Source of the DNA: Eubacteriales bacterium
GTDB lineage: Bacteria > Bacillota > Clostridia > Peptostreptococcales > Anaerovoracaceae
DNA length: 16,141 bases
NCBI GenBank assembly: GCA_028692535.1
Contig: JAQUXD010000027.1
Span: 1-16,141 of the forward strand
Direction: 5' to 3'
In this document: positions 1 through 7,579 of the stretch, in pieces
Position numbering within the stretch: the first letter of the stretch is position 1
Layout: each line of letters opens with the position of its first letter
Program-made: the position numbers and the translations under genes
The notes under the pieces: model-generated
What the model saw: only the letters and a program-made list of their open reading frames with translations
Told to the model about the DNA's origin: nothing
Databases searched by the model: none

Positions 1-609
1 ACATTCGGAAATATTCGAGAGCATCGGACCGTCTTCGTGTTTCTGATCGCATACTTTTTGTACATTGACGGTGTGGATACGATCATTAAAATGGTTGTGC
101 CTTACGCATCCTCGATTTTGGGCGGGGATGCTCTGGATATGATGACGCTACTCGGGATCCTGCTGGTCATTCAAATCATCGCATTTCCCTGTGCGATCCT
201 TTACGGAAATCTCGCCAAGAAATACTCCACCCGCAGGATGATTTTCGTGGCCATCGTTACGTACATCGTTTCCTGTGTGGCTGCCTTTTTCATTTCCTCC
301 GTCTGGCATATATTCATCCTGGGCGCCATGATCGGTTCGGCCCAAGGCGGAATCCAAGCCTTAAGCCGCTCTTATTACGCAAGGTTGATCCCTAAACAGA
401 ACTCCAATGAATTTTTCGGGTTTTACAATGTGTTCGGAAAGTTCGCCGCGATCATCGGCCCGGGTGTGATGGCGCTAACTGCCACATTGACTGGCAATCC
501 CCGATTGAGCATCCTGGCTATTATTCCGCTGTTCGTAGCCGGGTTACTCGTATTTCTGACTCTGCCCGGAGATCCCGGAGCGACAGCGGAAGAGCGGAGA
601 GACGGATGA
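1..609 (+). CDS. MFS transporter, UMF1 (Atg22-like) family, C-terminal part
   Basis: The reading frame is open from base 1, so the gene begins upstream and only the last 202 residues are present. The stretch YFLYIDGVDTIIKM is typical of the UMF1 branch of the major facilitator superfamily. About five or six hydrophobic segments follow, separated by a short basic loop (KKYSTRR) and the segment AQGGIQALSRSYYARLIP, which resembles the conserved loop in the second half of these carriers. It is an inner-membrane protein. The substrate of bacterial UMF1 proteins is generally not established, so none is assigned. The stop codon overlaps the start of the next gene by four bases (ATGA at 606-609), which implies translational coupling with the phosphodiesterase-like enzyme. 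Confidence 0.88.
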   Translation, partial: TFGNIREHRTVFVFLIAYFLYIDGVDTIIKMVVPYASSILGGDALDMMTLLGILLVIQIIAFPCAILYGNLAKKYSTRRMIFVAIVTYIVSCVAAFFISSVWHIFILGAMIGSAQGGIQALSRSYYARLIPKQNSNEFFGFYNVFGKFAAIIGPGVMALTATLTGNPRLSILAIIPLFVAGLLVFLTLPGDPGATAEERRDG

Positions 610-1922
610 AAAGCAGAAATACGCGAAATCGTTCTGAAGGTGTCGGTCCGCTGATCCTTCTTTCCTATGACGCCTTTTCGCAGGATCACTGGGAAGAAGC
701 GGCAGTACTGCCCAATATGGCCCGCTTGATCCGAGAGGGGGCGCATTGCACGAATTTGCGCAGCGTCTATCCGACGCTGACTTATGCCGTACATACGACG
801 ATGGTCACCGGCGTTTCCCCCGGGAAACACGGCATCGTACACAACAACCCGTTGCAGCCCTTTGTGCCCGAAGCGTTGCAGGACTGGTATTGGTACCGGG
901 ATGCCATCCGGGTCCCTACGCTGTACGATGCCGCCCAGGATGCGGGACTGATCACGGCAGGCATCCTGTGGCCGGTGACAGGCAAAGCCTCCATCATTTA
1001 CAATTTGCCGGAAGTGAAAGCTGTGCGGGGTGAAAATCAGATCTTGAAAGTACTGCGAAACGGAAGCCCGTTTTTTTGCCTGGATATGGCCTGGCGGTTT
1101 GGACGCGTGCGCAACGGGCACGGGCAGCCGGAGCTGGACGATTTTTCTACGCTGTGTGCTGTTGATACGATTTGCCGCAAGCGACCTGATCTGCTTTTGC
1201 TCCACTTGATCGAGCTGGATGATGCAAAGCACGCCCACGGCATTGCGGGACCGCAAATCCGGCAGGCGATCCTTCGGATGGACCGACGTATCGGGCAGAT
1301 CCTGGATGCCCTGGAACAGGCCGGACTCCGTGATACTGCGACGGTCATGATCCTGGGTGACCATGGCCAACTTGACATCCATAAAAAGGTCCGGCTTAAT
1401 AACCTGCTGGTACGAGCGGGTCTCTTAGACCCCACAAAAGAGCAACGATTTTGGCGGGCGTATTGTCAAAGCACCAAGGGGAGCGCATATCTTCATGTTC
1501 AGCCGGGGGATGCCGAAGCTGAAAAGACAGCACTGGAAGTCCTGTCGCAGGCTGCCGAAGAGCCGTCCTTCGGCATTGAAAAGATATATGGTCCGGACGA
1601 AGTGGATGTTCTGGCAGAGGAAGGAACGGCACGGTATTGGATTGAATGCATAAAGGGGTATGGCGTCAGCGAAAGCATCGGCTCTCCGGATGTGATCGAC
1701 TTGGATGCGAGAGGGGAAACATACGCAGCTCACGGATACGGCCCGGACAAAGAGGGATACCGATGCTGCTTCCTAATGGCGGGACCGTCGATTCGACGGG
1801 CTTATGAAATTTCATCTATGGAGATGACCGACATCGCGCCGATTGCAGCAAATGTGCTGGGCCTTAAGATGAGCGGTCTGGAAGGACGGATTCCCGAGGG
1901 AATATTTCGGGAGAGAGGATAG
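606..1922 (+). CDS. Nucleotide pyrophosphatase/phosphodiesterase-like enzyme (alkaline phosphatase superfamily)
   Basis: A 438-residue protein of the type I phosphodiesterase/nucleotide pyrophosphatase fold, a two-metal phosphohydrolase. The expected ligands are visible: D22 in LLSYDAF, the nucleophile region YPTLTYAVHTTMVTG with T59, D205 and H209 in LDDAKHAHG, D252-H253 in LGDHG, and H376 in AAHGYG. The motif VTGVSPGKHGI at about 67-77 is also characteristic. There is no signal peptide, so it should act in the cytoplasm, whereas many family members are exported or membrane anchored. Its start overlaps the upstream transporter stop, and the pyridoxamine kinase follows after 7 bases, so the three are probably one operon. 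The substrate cannot be read from the sequence; a nucleotide, a phosphodiester or a phosphonate are all possible. Confidence 0.88.
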   Translation: MKSRNTRNRSEGVGPLILLSYDAFSQDHWEEAAVLPNMARLIREGAHCTNLRSVYPTLTYAVHTTMVTGVSPGKHGIVHNNPLQPFVPEALQDWYWYRDAIRVPTLYDAAQDAGLITAGILWPVTGKASIIYNLPEVKAVRGENQILKVLRNGSPFFCLDMAWRFGRVRNGHGQPELDDFSTLCAVDTICRKRPDLLLLHLIELDDAKHAHGIAGPQIRQAILRMDRRIGQILDALEQAGLRDTATVMILGDHGQLDIHKKVRLNNLLVRAGLLDPTKEQRFWRAYCQSTKGSAYLHVQPGDAEAEKTALEVLSQAAEEPSFGIEKIYGPDEVDVLAEEGTARYWIECIKGYGVSESIGSPDVIDLDARGETYAAHGYGPDKEGYRCCFLMAGPSIRRAYEISSMEMTDIAPIAANVLGLKMSGLEGRIPEGIFRERG

Positions 1923-1929
1923 AGAAACG

Positions 1930-2802
1930 ATGAACAGAACGATTCAAAGAGTGGCAGCCATTCACGATCTCTCAGGCTTTGGACGGGCTTCGCTGACAGC
2001 GATCATGCCTGTGCTGTCCACCATGGGGGTTCAAGTCTGTCCGGTGCCGACTGCAGTCTTGTCCAGCCATACGGGTGGATTTGAAGATTTCAGTTTTGTG
2101 GACCTCACCGACAGCATGGCAGAATTTATCAAGCAGTGGAAAAAGCTGGAGCTGTCCTTTGATTGCATCTACTCGGGTTTTCTGGGCTCGGAGAAGCAGA
2201 TCAATATCGTGGAAGATTTTATACGTCATTTTAAAACGAAGGAGAATCTGGTGGTCGTGGATCCCGTGATGGGTGACAACGGAAGCCTTTACAGTACGAT
2301 GGGACCTGTTATGATCCGTGAGATGCGCAGTCTGATCGGTATGGCAGACATCATCACGCCGAATTACACGGAGGCGGCTTTTTTATTGGATCGCCCCTAC
2401 ACAAACTATATCGACGACGCCACCGTCAAGGAGTGGGCGATTCGATTGTCGGAAATGGGTCCGGCAACGGTGGTCCTGACCAGTGTGCCCGATCACAGGG
2501 ATAATGCAGACACCAGTGTGATCGCCTATGACCGCGCAAATCAGGTTTGCTGGAAGATCAGCTGCCGATACATACCGGCGCACTATCCCGGAACCGGTGA
2601 TACCTTCACCAGCGTAATGATCGGCGGCCTGCTCCAGGGGGACAGCCTGCCCATCGCACTGGATCGGGGGGTGCTGTTTATCAGCCAATGTATCAAGGCC
2701 AGCTATGGATTCAACTATCCGAAAAGAGAAGGTGTTCTTCTGGAACGGTGTCTGGATATTTTAAAGGCGCCGGCTGTGATCGGCGCCTTCGAGACATTAT
2801 GA
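1930..2802 (+). CDS. pdxY: Pyridoxamine kinase (ribokinase-like PdxK/PdxY family)
   Basis: A 290-residue ATP-dependent kinase that phosphorylates pyridoxamine or pyridoxal in vitamin B6 salvage in the cytoplasm. The N-terminal block VAAIHDLSGFGRASLTAIMPVLSTMG and the following AVLSSHTGGF are typical of the clostridial and lactobacillal pyridoxamine kinase group. YSGFLGS at about 77-83, DPVMGDNG near 110, and the PGTGD anion hole with catalytic D224 near the C terminus are all present. Length matches the family. The ATG at 1930 follows a GAGAGAGGAT ribosome binding site and lies 7 bases after the phosphodiesterase stop. The gene converges on the amidohydrolase 13 bases downstream. The PdxY symbol is family level; a role with another hydroxymethyl-pyrimidine-like substrate cannot be excluded. 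Confidence 0.88.
   Translation: MNRTIQRVAAIHDLSGFGRASLTAIMPVLSTMGVQVCPVPTAVLSSHTGGFEDFSFVDLTDSMAEFIKQWKKLELSFDCIYSGFLGSEKQINIVEDFIRHFKTKENLVVVDPVMGDNGSLYSTMGPVMIREMRSLIGMADIITPNYTEAAFLLDRPYTNYIDDATVKEWAIRLSEMGPATVVLTSVPDHRDNADTSVIAYDRANQVCWKISCRYIPAHYPGTGDTFTSVMIGGLLQGDSLPIALDRGVLFISQCIKASYGFNYPKREGVLLERCLDILKAPAVIGAFETL
2764..2789 (-). terminator. Possible terminator or pause hairpin for the amidohydrolase, inside the end of the kinase gene
   Basis: AAGGCGCCG at 2764-2772 pairs perfectly with CGGCGCCTT at 2781-2789, leaving an 8-base loop. Read on the minus strand the stem is followed by TTTAAAAT, a short U-rich tail, 27 bases beyond the amidohydrolase stop. On the plus strand no T run follows, so it is unlikely to terminate the kinase operon. 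The stem is GC rich and within coding sequence, so chance cannot be excluded. Confidence 0.35.
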
Positions 2803-2815
2803 GCGAAGCTCCCTT

Positions 2816-4432
2816 TTATTTCTCATAAACGATTTCGCCATTCAGGACGGTCATCAGGACAGAAACGTCCTTGATGGCGTCGGGATCCATGTTGAAGATA
2901 TCCTGCTCCAGCAGAACAAAGTCCGCATATTTGCCTACCGAAATGCTTCCTTTTACATTTTCTTCGCAGGAAGCGTATGCTCCGTTGACGGTAAAACCCC
3001 GAACGGCTTGCTCCACAGTGAGGCATTGCTCCGGATACCAACCGCCTGCGGGATCTCCTGAGAGCGTTTTTCGCGTGACCGCGCAGTAAATGTTTTTCAT
3101 AACGTCGAAGTGTTCCACCGGGGAATCCGAACCACAGGCGTAGATGACGCCGGTATCAGCCAACGTCCGCCAATTATAAGAGGTGCGGGCTTTTTCTTTT
3201 CCGACGCGAGACTCAACGATAGCGATATCCGTATTCAGAAAGATCGGCTGGATGTGGGCGATCACTTTCAGATCCCGGAACTTTTTCAGCAATTGCGCAT
3301 CCGTAATCTGACAGTGGATCAGGCTGTGACGCATATCCGGCTTCGGATTCCTCAGCAAGGCCTTTTCGATGGATTCGAAAGTCATATACATTTGGCCGTC
3401 ACCGATGCAGTGGACGGCGCAGGGCATGCCTTGATCATGGGCTGTGGCAATCAGCTCGTCCAGTTCCTCCTGTGTGAACGTGTGGATCCCTTGCGTCGTG
3501 GGATCGTCTGCGTAAGGCTCGGACATGTAGGCCGTTCGGCCGCCCAAAGAGCCGTCTCCCAGGAGTTTCAGCGGGCCGATTCGAAACAAGTCGTTGCCCT
3601 GTCCCCAGTGATAGCCTAAGGCGAAGAATTCCCTCAGTCGGGACAGGGGCGGGAGCAAGCATTGTTGATAGACGCGCACGGGCAGCGACCGTTCTTCTGC
3701 CATTTCCAGATAGACCTTTAATACCTTCTGATAATCCGAAGCGGCTACGGCTTCCAGATCATCGCTTTGGACGGAGGTGATGCCGCATTCCAGCAATTTT
3801 GCCGCACCTTTCAGCAGCATCCTTCGAATATCTTCCTCGGATAAGGAGGGAACAGCATCATACACCAGATTTCTGGCTTCCTCTTTAAAGATCCCTACAG
3901 GATCCCCGTTTTGATCCACATCGATCCTTCCGCCTTCGGGCTGGATGGGATTTTTCCCGATGCCCATAATCTCCAATGCTTTGGAATTGACGGCGATCAC
4001 ATGGGCGCAGGCGCGGACAAAGCTGATGGGGATCTCCGTAGATATCCGGTCCAGATCGTAACGCGTGGGGAACGCTTTGACTTCCCAGTCTTCGTTATTC
4101 CAGCCGCGTCCTTGCAGCCATCGGGTGTCCGGGTGTTTTTCCAGAAATATTCGCCCTTCGGCAATGACGTCATCCACGCAGCGAGTCTGCCCCAGGCTGA
4201 CCTTTTCCAGACTGTAGCCATAGCTCAAAAGGTGAATATGACTGTCGTTGAATCCGGGGAGCAAAAGGTTCCCTTGCAGATCGATCACACGGGTATCAGG
4301 GGTCTGAAGCTGTAGAATTTCCCGGTTGTTTCCCAACCGTACAACAAGTCCGTTTTTCACAGCTACAGCCTCTGCCTGCGGAATGGCCGGATCCATCGTT
4401 TGTATGTTTCCGTTTATAAAAATCTTATCCAT
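2816..4432 (-). CDS. YtcJ-like amidohydrolase (amidohydrolase family 3)
   Basis: A 538-residue metal-dependent hydrolase of the amidohydrolase superfamily. The N terminus has the urease-alpha-like beta-sandwich start (MDKIFINGNIQTMDP) followed by PGFNDSHIHL with metal ligands H65 and H67. Later come GPLKLLGDGSLGGRTA with the likely metal-bridging lysine, AVHCIGDGQ and LIHCQ with further histidines, and GSDSPVE with the late aspartate. The C terminus ends in the usual ISVGKYADFVLLEQD strand. The substrate is not known for this family. A longer frame reaches 4576, but ATG at 4432 is chosen because GGGAGGAAAT lies directly before it and homology begins there; the longer form would also run through the promoter. 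It is divergent from the LysR gene, its likely regulator. Confidence 0.9.
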   Translation of the reverse strand: MDKIFINGNIQTMDPAIPQAEAVAVKNGLVVRLGNNREILQLQTPDTRVIDLQGNLLLPGFNDSHIHLLSYGYSLEKVSLGQTRCVDDVIAEGRIFLEKHPDTRWLQGRGWNNEDWEVKAFPTRYDLDRISTEIPISFVRACAHVIAVNSKALEIMGIGKNPIQPEGGRIDVDQNGDPVGIFKEEARNLVYDAVPSLSEEDIRRMLLKGAAKLLECGITSVQSDDLEAVAASDYQKVLKVYLEMAEERSLPVRVYQQCLLPPLSRLREFFALGYHWGQGNDLFRIGPLKLLGDGSLGGRTAYMSEPYADDPTTQGIHTFTQEELDELIATAHDQGMPCAVHCIGDGQMYMTFESIEKALLRNPKPDMRHSLIHCQITDAQLLKKFRDLKVIAHIQPIFLNTDIAIVESRVGKEKARTSYNWRTLADTGVIYACGSDSPVEHFDVMKNIYCAVTRKTLSGDPAGGWYPEQCLTVEQAVRGFTVNGAYASCEENVKGSISVGKYADFVLLEQDIFNMDPDAIKDVSVLMTVLNGEIVYEK

Positions 4433-4478
4433 ATTTCCTCCCGGAATTTCCCTCCTGTCAATCAACGTCTCACGCTCT

Positions 4479-4507
4479 ACTATAGGAGAGGCTTCGACTT
4501 TTGTCAA
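4479..4507 (-). promoter_or_regulatory. Sigma-A promoter of the amidohydrolase
   Basis: On the minus strand, TTGACA (4507-4502) is a perfect -35 box and TATAGT (4484-4479) matches five of six bases of the -10 box, with exactly 17 bases between. The inferred start of transcription is near 4472, giving a leader of about 40 bases before the ATG at 4432. This also rules against the longer reading frame start at 4576. Confidence 0.8.
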
Positions 4508-4509
4508 AC

Positions 4510-4538
4510 TTGTCAAAACGATCCTCAAGAGGTAGTAT
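4510..4538 (+). promoter_or_regulatory. Probable sigma-A promoter of the LysR gene, in a TTGTCAAA direct repeat
   Basis: TTGTCA at 4510-4515 and TAGTAT at 4533-4538 are separated by 17 bases and point to the LysR gene, with an inferred start near 4545. The -35 box belongs to the second of two TTGTCAAA copies (4501-4508 and 4510-4517, period 9). The first copy contains the -35 box of the opposing amidohydrolase promoter on the other strand. A factor bound here would touch both promoters. Confidence 0.6.
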
Positions 4539-4602
4539 GAAACATATCCATTTGATTTGTTCGCGGCAGCGATCAAGGGAAACTGCCGGAAGAAAGGAAC
4601 CT

Positions 4603-5541
4603 ATGAATAATATTCTGCATTTGAAATATGCCGTTGAAGTCGAGAAGGCCGGTTCGATCAGCCGAGCTGCGGAAACGCTTTTTCTTGCGCAGCCTCATTT
4701 GAGCAAGGCCATCCGCGAACTGGAAAGCTCTCTGGGAGCAGCTATTTTCAAACGGACATCCAGGGGCGTGATTCCTACGGCCCGAGGAAAAGAATTCCTG
4801 CGAAGGGCTAGAGTGGTGCTGAAGCAACTGGAAGGGATGGAAGAAGTATTCAGGCCTTCTTCGAGCATTCGTCACGCTTTGGACCTTTGCGTTCCGCCTG
4901 CCTGCTATCTATCCGATGCGCTGAGCGCATATTTGCAGTCTCTCAATCCGGACAAAGAAGTGGATATACACTTTCGCCACAGCCATGCGAACGGGACGAT
5001 GAATCGGGTCGCAGACGGCGAAAATGATTTGGGAATCCTGCGATATCAGACGATCTATGAGCCTTATTATCGAAAGGCTTTGCAAGACAAGGAGCTTAGG
5101 TATAAAGAAATTTGGGAGTTTTCTTATCTGCTGCTCAGCGCCCGGAACGGCGCTCTGCCGGAGAGCGAAACGGCAGGAGATCCTGTTTCTTCATCCTGTA
5201 CGCTGGTCCTTCACGGGGAGATTTCTTTGTCTGCAACAGGCAAAGGGCAGGAGGGCGTTTCGGGGTGGAACGCGTTCCGAAAGAAGATCATCGTATACGA
5301 CAAAGCTACGCAACTGGAACTGGTCAGCCGCTTTCCGGACTATTGCAGTTTTGAGCCGCCCATGTCCAAAGAGGTGTTGTCGCGATACGATCTGGTTCAA
5401 AGAACTTTCCCGCTGCCGGACAATAGGTATAAGGATGTATTGATCTTTCGAAGCGGATACGAGTTTACGGATGATGATCTGATCTACTATAAAAAGATCA
5501 AGGAAGCGATTCGTGATATCGAACCTTCTATGGAGATGTAA
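4603..5541 (+). CDS. LysR-family transcriptional regulator
   Basis: A 312-residue LysR-type regulator. The winged helix-turn-helix is at about residues 4-62, with AGSISRAAETLFLAQPHLSKAIRELESSLGAAIFKR as its core and a linker helix after it. The remainder is a periplasmic-binding-protein-like effector domain with weaker conservation. The start is set at 4603 because AGAAAGGAACCT precedes it and the family N terminus (MNNILHLKYAVEVEKAGS) begins there; an upstream in-frame ATG-like extension to 4501 would overlap the promoter. It is divergent from the amidohydrolase with a 170-base shared control region, the classic arrangement in which a LysR protein controls its neighbour. The effector is unknown. 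Confidence 0.9.
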   Translation: MNNILHLKYAVEVEKAGSISRAAETLFLAQPHLSKAIRELESSLGAAIFKRTSRGVIPTARGKEFLRRARVVLKQLEGMEEVFRPSSSIRHALDLCVPPACYLSDALSAYLQSLNPDKEVDIHFRHSHANGTMNRVADGENDLGILRYQTIYEPYYRKALQDKELRYKEIWEFSYLLLSARNGALPESETAGDPVSSSCTLVLHGEISLSATGKGQEGVSGWNAFRKKIIVYDKATQLELVSRFPDYCSFEPPMSKEVLSRYDLVQRTFPLPDNRYKDVLIFRSGYEFTDDDLIYYKKIKEAIRDIEPSMEM

Positions 5542-5543
5542 TC

Positions 5544-5576
5544 GTTATCGATATATCGATAACAGTATATCGATAT
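5544..5576. promoter_or_regulatory. Cluster of ATCGAT palindromes, likely operator
   Basis: GTTATCGATATATCGATAAC at 5544-5563 is a perfect 20-base palindrome, and a third copy, ATATCGATAT, lies at 5567-5576. ATCGAT cores sit at 5547, 5555 and 5569. The cluster starts two bases after the LysR stop and about 90 bases before the alcohol dehydrogenase start. It has no T run and is AT rich, so it reads better as protein binding sites than as a terminator. The centre falls between bases, which does not fit the odd-centred T-N11-A box of LysR proteins. The binding factor is not known. Confidence 0.5.
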
Positions 5577-5609
5577 GCTCATTCGGTATCTTCCGTCTTT
5601 CCCGCCAGA

Positions 5610-5627
5610 ATGTTAATCTTTTAACAA
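5610..5627. promoter_or_regulatory. Rex operator upstream of the alcohol dehydrogenase
   Basis: The 18-base site at 5610-5627 matches 13 of the 14 fixed positions of the clostridial Rex consensus TTGTTAA-N4-TTAACAA; only the first base differs. It is centred 48 bases before the alcohol dehydrogenase ATG. The gene for Rex lies just downstream of that enzyme. The expected behaviour, from what is known of Rex, is repression when NAD+ is high and release when NADH rises. Confidence 0.82.
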
Positions 5628-5666
5628 AGGGGTATTCACAGTTAAAAGACTACAGGAGGTATGAGG

Positions 5667-6857
5667 ATGGCAAGATTTACATTACCCAGGGATTTATACC
5701 ATGGGAGAGGCGCTCTGGACGCATTGAAGGATCTGAAGGGAACGCGCGCGATGGTCGTTGTGGGCGGTGGCAGCATGAAGCGTTTTGGCTTTTTGGGCAG
5801 GACCGTCGAAAACTTAAAAGCGGCCGGAATGGAAGTTCAGGTCTTTGAAGGCGTGGAGCCGGATCCTTCCGTTGAGACGGTCATGAAAGGCGCCCAGGCG
5901 ATGCGGTCCTTCCAACCGGATTGGATCGTTTCCATCGGCGGCGGATCTCCCATTGATGCGGCAAAAGCAATGTGGGCATTCTACGAATATCCGGATACTA
6001 CATTTGAAGACCTTTGTATCCCGTTCAATTTCCCGACGCTTCGAACAAAGGCGAAATTCTGCGCAATCCCTTCCACGTCAGGGACCGCTACGGAAGTGAC
6101 GGCCTTTTCCGTCATCACGGATTACGAAAAGGGAATCAAATATCCTTTGGCAGATTTCAACATCACACCGGACGTGGCGATCGTAGATCCGGACCTGGCG
6201 GAGACCATGCCCCAAAAGCTCACGGCGCATACGGGGATGGATGCGATGACGCATGCTGTGGAAGCCTATGTTTCCACTCTGCATTCGGATTATACGGATC
6301 CCTTGGCCCTTCATGCCATTCAAATGGTGAGCGAGTATCTGATTCCTTCTTTCAACGGAGATATGGAAGCAAGAGAACGGATGCACAATGCGCAGTGCCT
6401 GGCCGGAATGGCCTTTTCCAATGCTTTGCTGGGTATCGTCCATTCCATGGCACACAAGACCGGAGCTGCTTACAGCGGCGGACACATCGTACACGGATGC
6501 GCCAATGCCATGTATTTGCCCAAGGTGATCCGCTTCAATGCAAAAGAACCCGCTGCGGCGGAGCGCTATGCTCAGATCGCCCGATTCCTCGGCCTTCCGG
6601 GTGAGACGAACGGAGATTTGGTGGATGCATTGATCGAAAAGATCTGCGCGATGAATCGAAGCCTGGAAATCCCTTCCTGCATCAAGGAATACGAAGGCGG
6701 GATCATCGGAGAGCAGGAATTTTTAGAAAAACTGCCGATGGTTGCTGAACTGGCTGTGGGAGATGCCTGCACGGGATCCAATCCGAGAGCGATCGATCCG
6801 GCTCAGATGGAAAAACTCCTCAAATGCTGTTACTACGATACGGATGTGAATTTTTAA
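5667..6857 (+). CDS. Iron-containing alcohol dehydrogenase
   Basis: A 396-residue group III alcohol dehydrogenase that interconverts aldehydes and alcohols with NAD(P)H, probably recycling NADH in fermentation. The N-terminal nucleotide-binding region has VVVGGGSMK at about 30-38 and SIGGGSPIDAAK at 89-100, followed by AIPSTSGTATEVT at 133-145. The metal ligands expected from FucO-like enzymes are D192 and H196 (TGMDAMTHAVEAY), H259 (GIVHSMAH) and H276 (GGHIVHG). An ATG at 5661 directly abuts the AGGAGGT ribosome binding site and so cannot be the start; the ATG at 5667 has a proper seven-base spacing. A Rex operator precedes it, and a terminator follows ten bases after the stop. Whether ethanol, butanol or another alcohol is the substrate cannot be told. 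Confidence 0.92.
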   Translation: MARFTLPRDLYHGRGALDALKDLKGTRAMVVVGGGSMKRFGFLGRTVENLKAAGMEVQVFEGVEPDPSVETVMKGAQAMRSFQPDWIVSIGGGSPIDAAKAMWAFYEYPDTTFEDLCIPFNFPTLRTKAKFCAIPSTSGTATEVTAFSVITDYEKGIKYPLADFNITPDVAIVDPDLAETMPQKLTAHTGMDAMTHAVEAYVSTLHSDYTDPLALHAIQMVSEYLIPSFNGDMEARERMHNAQCLAGMAFSNALLGIVHSMAHKTGAAYSGGHIVHGCANAMYLPKVIRFNAKEPAAAERYAQIARFLGLPGETNGDLVDALIEKICAMNRSLEIPSCIKEYEGGIIGEQEFLEKLPMVAELAVGDACTGSNPRAIDPAQMEKLLKCCYYDTDVNF

Positions 6858-6866
6858 CGGCTTTTA

Positions 6867-6903
6867 AAAAGGGGGCAGCTCCACGGGTGGACTGCCTCCT
6901 TTT
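6867..6903 (+). terminator. Intrinsic terminator between the alcohol dehydrogenase and rex
   Basis: AAAAGGGGGCAG at 6867-6878 pairs with CTGCCTCCTTTT at 6892-6903 through twelve pairs, one of them G-U. An inner TCCA/TGGA pairing closes a small loop. The T run is only four bases and sits in the stem, so termination may be partial. rex starts 33 bases further on with no clear promoter between, which suggests rex depends on read-through. Confidence 0.75.
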
Positions 6904-6936
6904 GCGCCATAGCGAAAGAGAAAGGAATTCTTCGAG

Positions 6937-7566
6937 ATGCGACCGGTATCACAACAGACGCTTCAGCGTCTTCCCATCTATCTCAGCTATATTAAATCGC
7001 TTCTGCCGAATCTTCCGTCTAACATTTCGGCAGGAAGCATTGCTCAAGCTTTGGGCTTCGGAGAGGTGCAGGTCCGGAAAGATCTGGCTGCCGTCAGCGG
7101 CGGCGGGCGGCCTAAATTGGGATTCGTGACGGTGGATCTTATGGCGGATATCAAGCATTATTTGGGCTGCGACAATATTGACGATGCAGTCCTTGTGGGC
7201 GCAGGTAAATTAGGCAAAGCGCTTCTCGCGTATGATGGTTTTATTGAATATGGCCTTGACATCGTTGCAGCTTTTGATGCGGATCCGGGTGTCATTGGGG
7301 AAAATATAAGCAAGAAAAAGGTGTATTCACCAGATGACCTGCGCGACTATTGCAAAGACAACAATATCCGTGTCGGCATCATCACCGTGCCTGCAGATCA
7401 GGCGCAGACGGTTTGCGATCGATTGATCGAAGCCGGAATTCTGGCAATCTGGAATTTTGCACCGGTCCATCTCAAAACACCTGATCCGATATTGATACGA
7501 AACGAAAACCTGGCTGCTTCCCTGGCGATCCTGTCCAAACATTTGGTTGAGACATTCACAAAATAA
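6937..7566 (+). CDS. rex: Redox-sensing transcriptional repressor Rex
   Basis: A 209-residue Rex protein, the cytoplasmic NADH/NAD+ sensor that represses fermentation and respiration genes when NADH is low. The N-terminal winged helix is at about residues 1-75, with IAQALGFGEVQVRKDLAAVSGGGRPKLGF as the recognition segment. A Rossmann fold follows, with VLVGAGKLGKALL at 85-97 holding the GxGxxG motif, and AAFDADPGVIG in the next strand. The C terminus has IWNFAPVHLKTP and the swapped helix ENLAASLAILSKHLVE. Length matches the family. AAAGGAA precedes the ATG at a slightly long spacing. The gene follows the alcohol dehydrogenase that carries a Rex operator, so Rex probably controls that enzyme and, through read-through, itself. 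Confidence 0.95.
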   Translation: MRPVSQQTLQRLPIYLSYIKSLLPNLPSNISAGSIAQALGFGEVQVRKDLAAVSGGGRPKLGFVTVDLMADIKHYLGCDNIDDAVLVGAGKLGKALLAYDGFIEYGLDIVAAFDADPGVIGENISKKKVYSPDDLRDYCKDNNIRVGIITVPADQAQTVCDRLIEAGILAIWNFAPVHLKTPDPILIRNENLAASLAILSKHLVETFTK

Positions 7567-7579
7567 ATTCAAAAAGTTA

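Noticed and set aside
423..1382. Long minus-strand open frame opposite the phosphodiesterase
   Set aside because: It has no family resemblance and is rich in Arg, Pro and Gln as expected for an antisense shadow; the plus-strand gene has clear catalytic motifs.
4433..4576. N-terminal extension of the amidohydrolase
   Set aside because: It would cover the strong minus-strand promoter, and ATG 4432 has a good ribosome binding site and matches the family N terminus.
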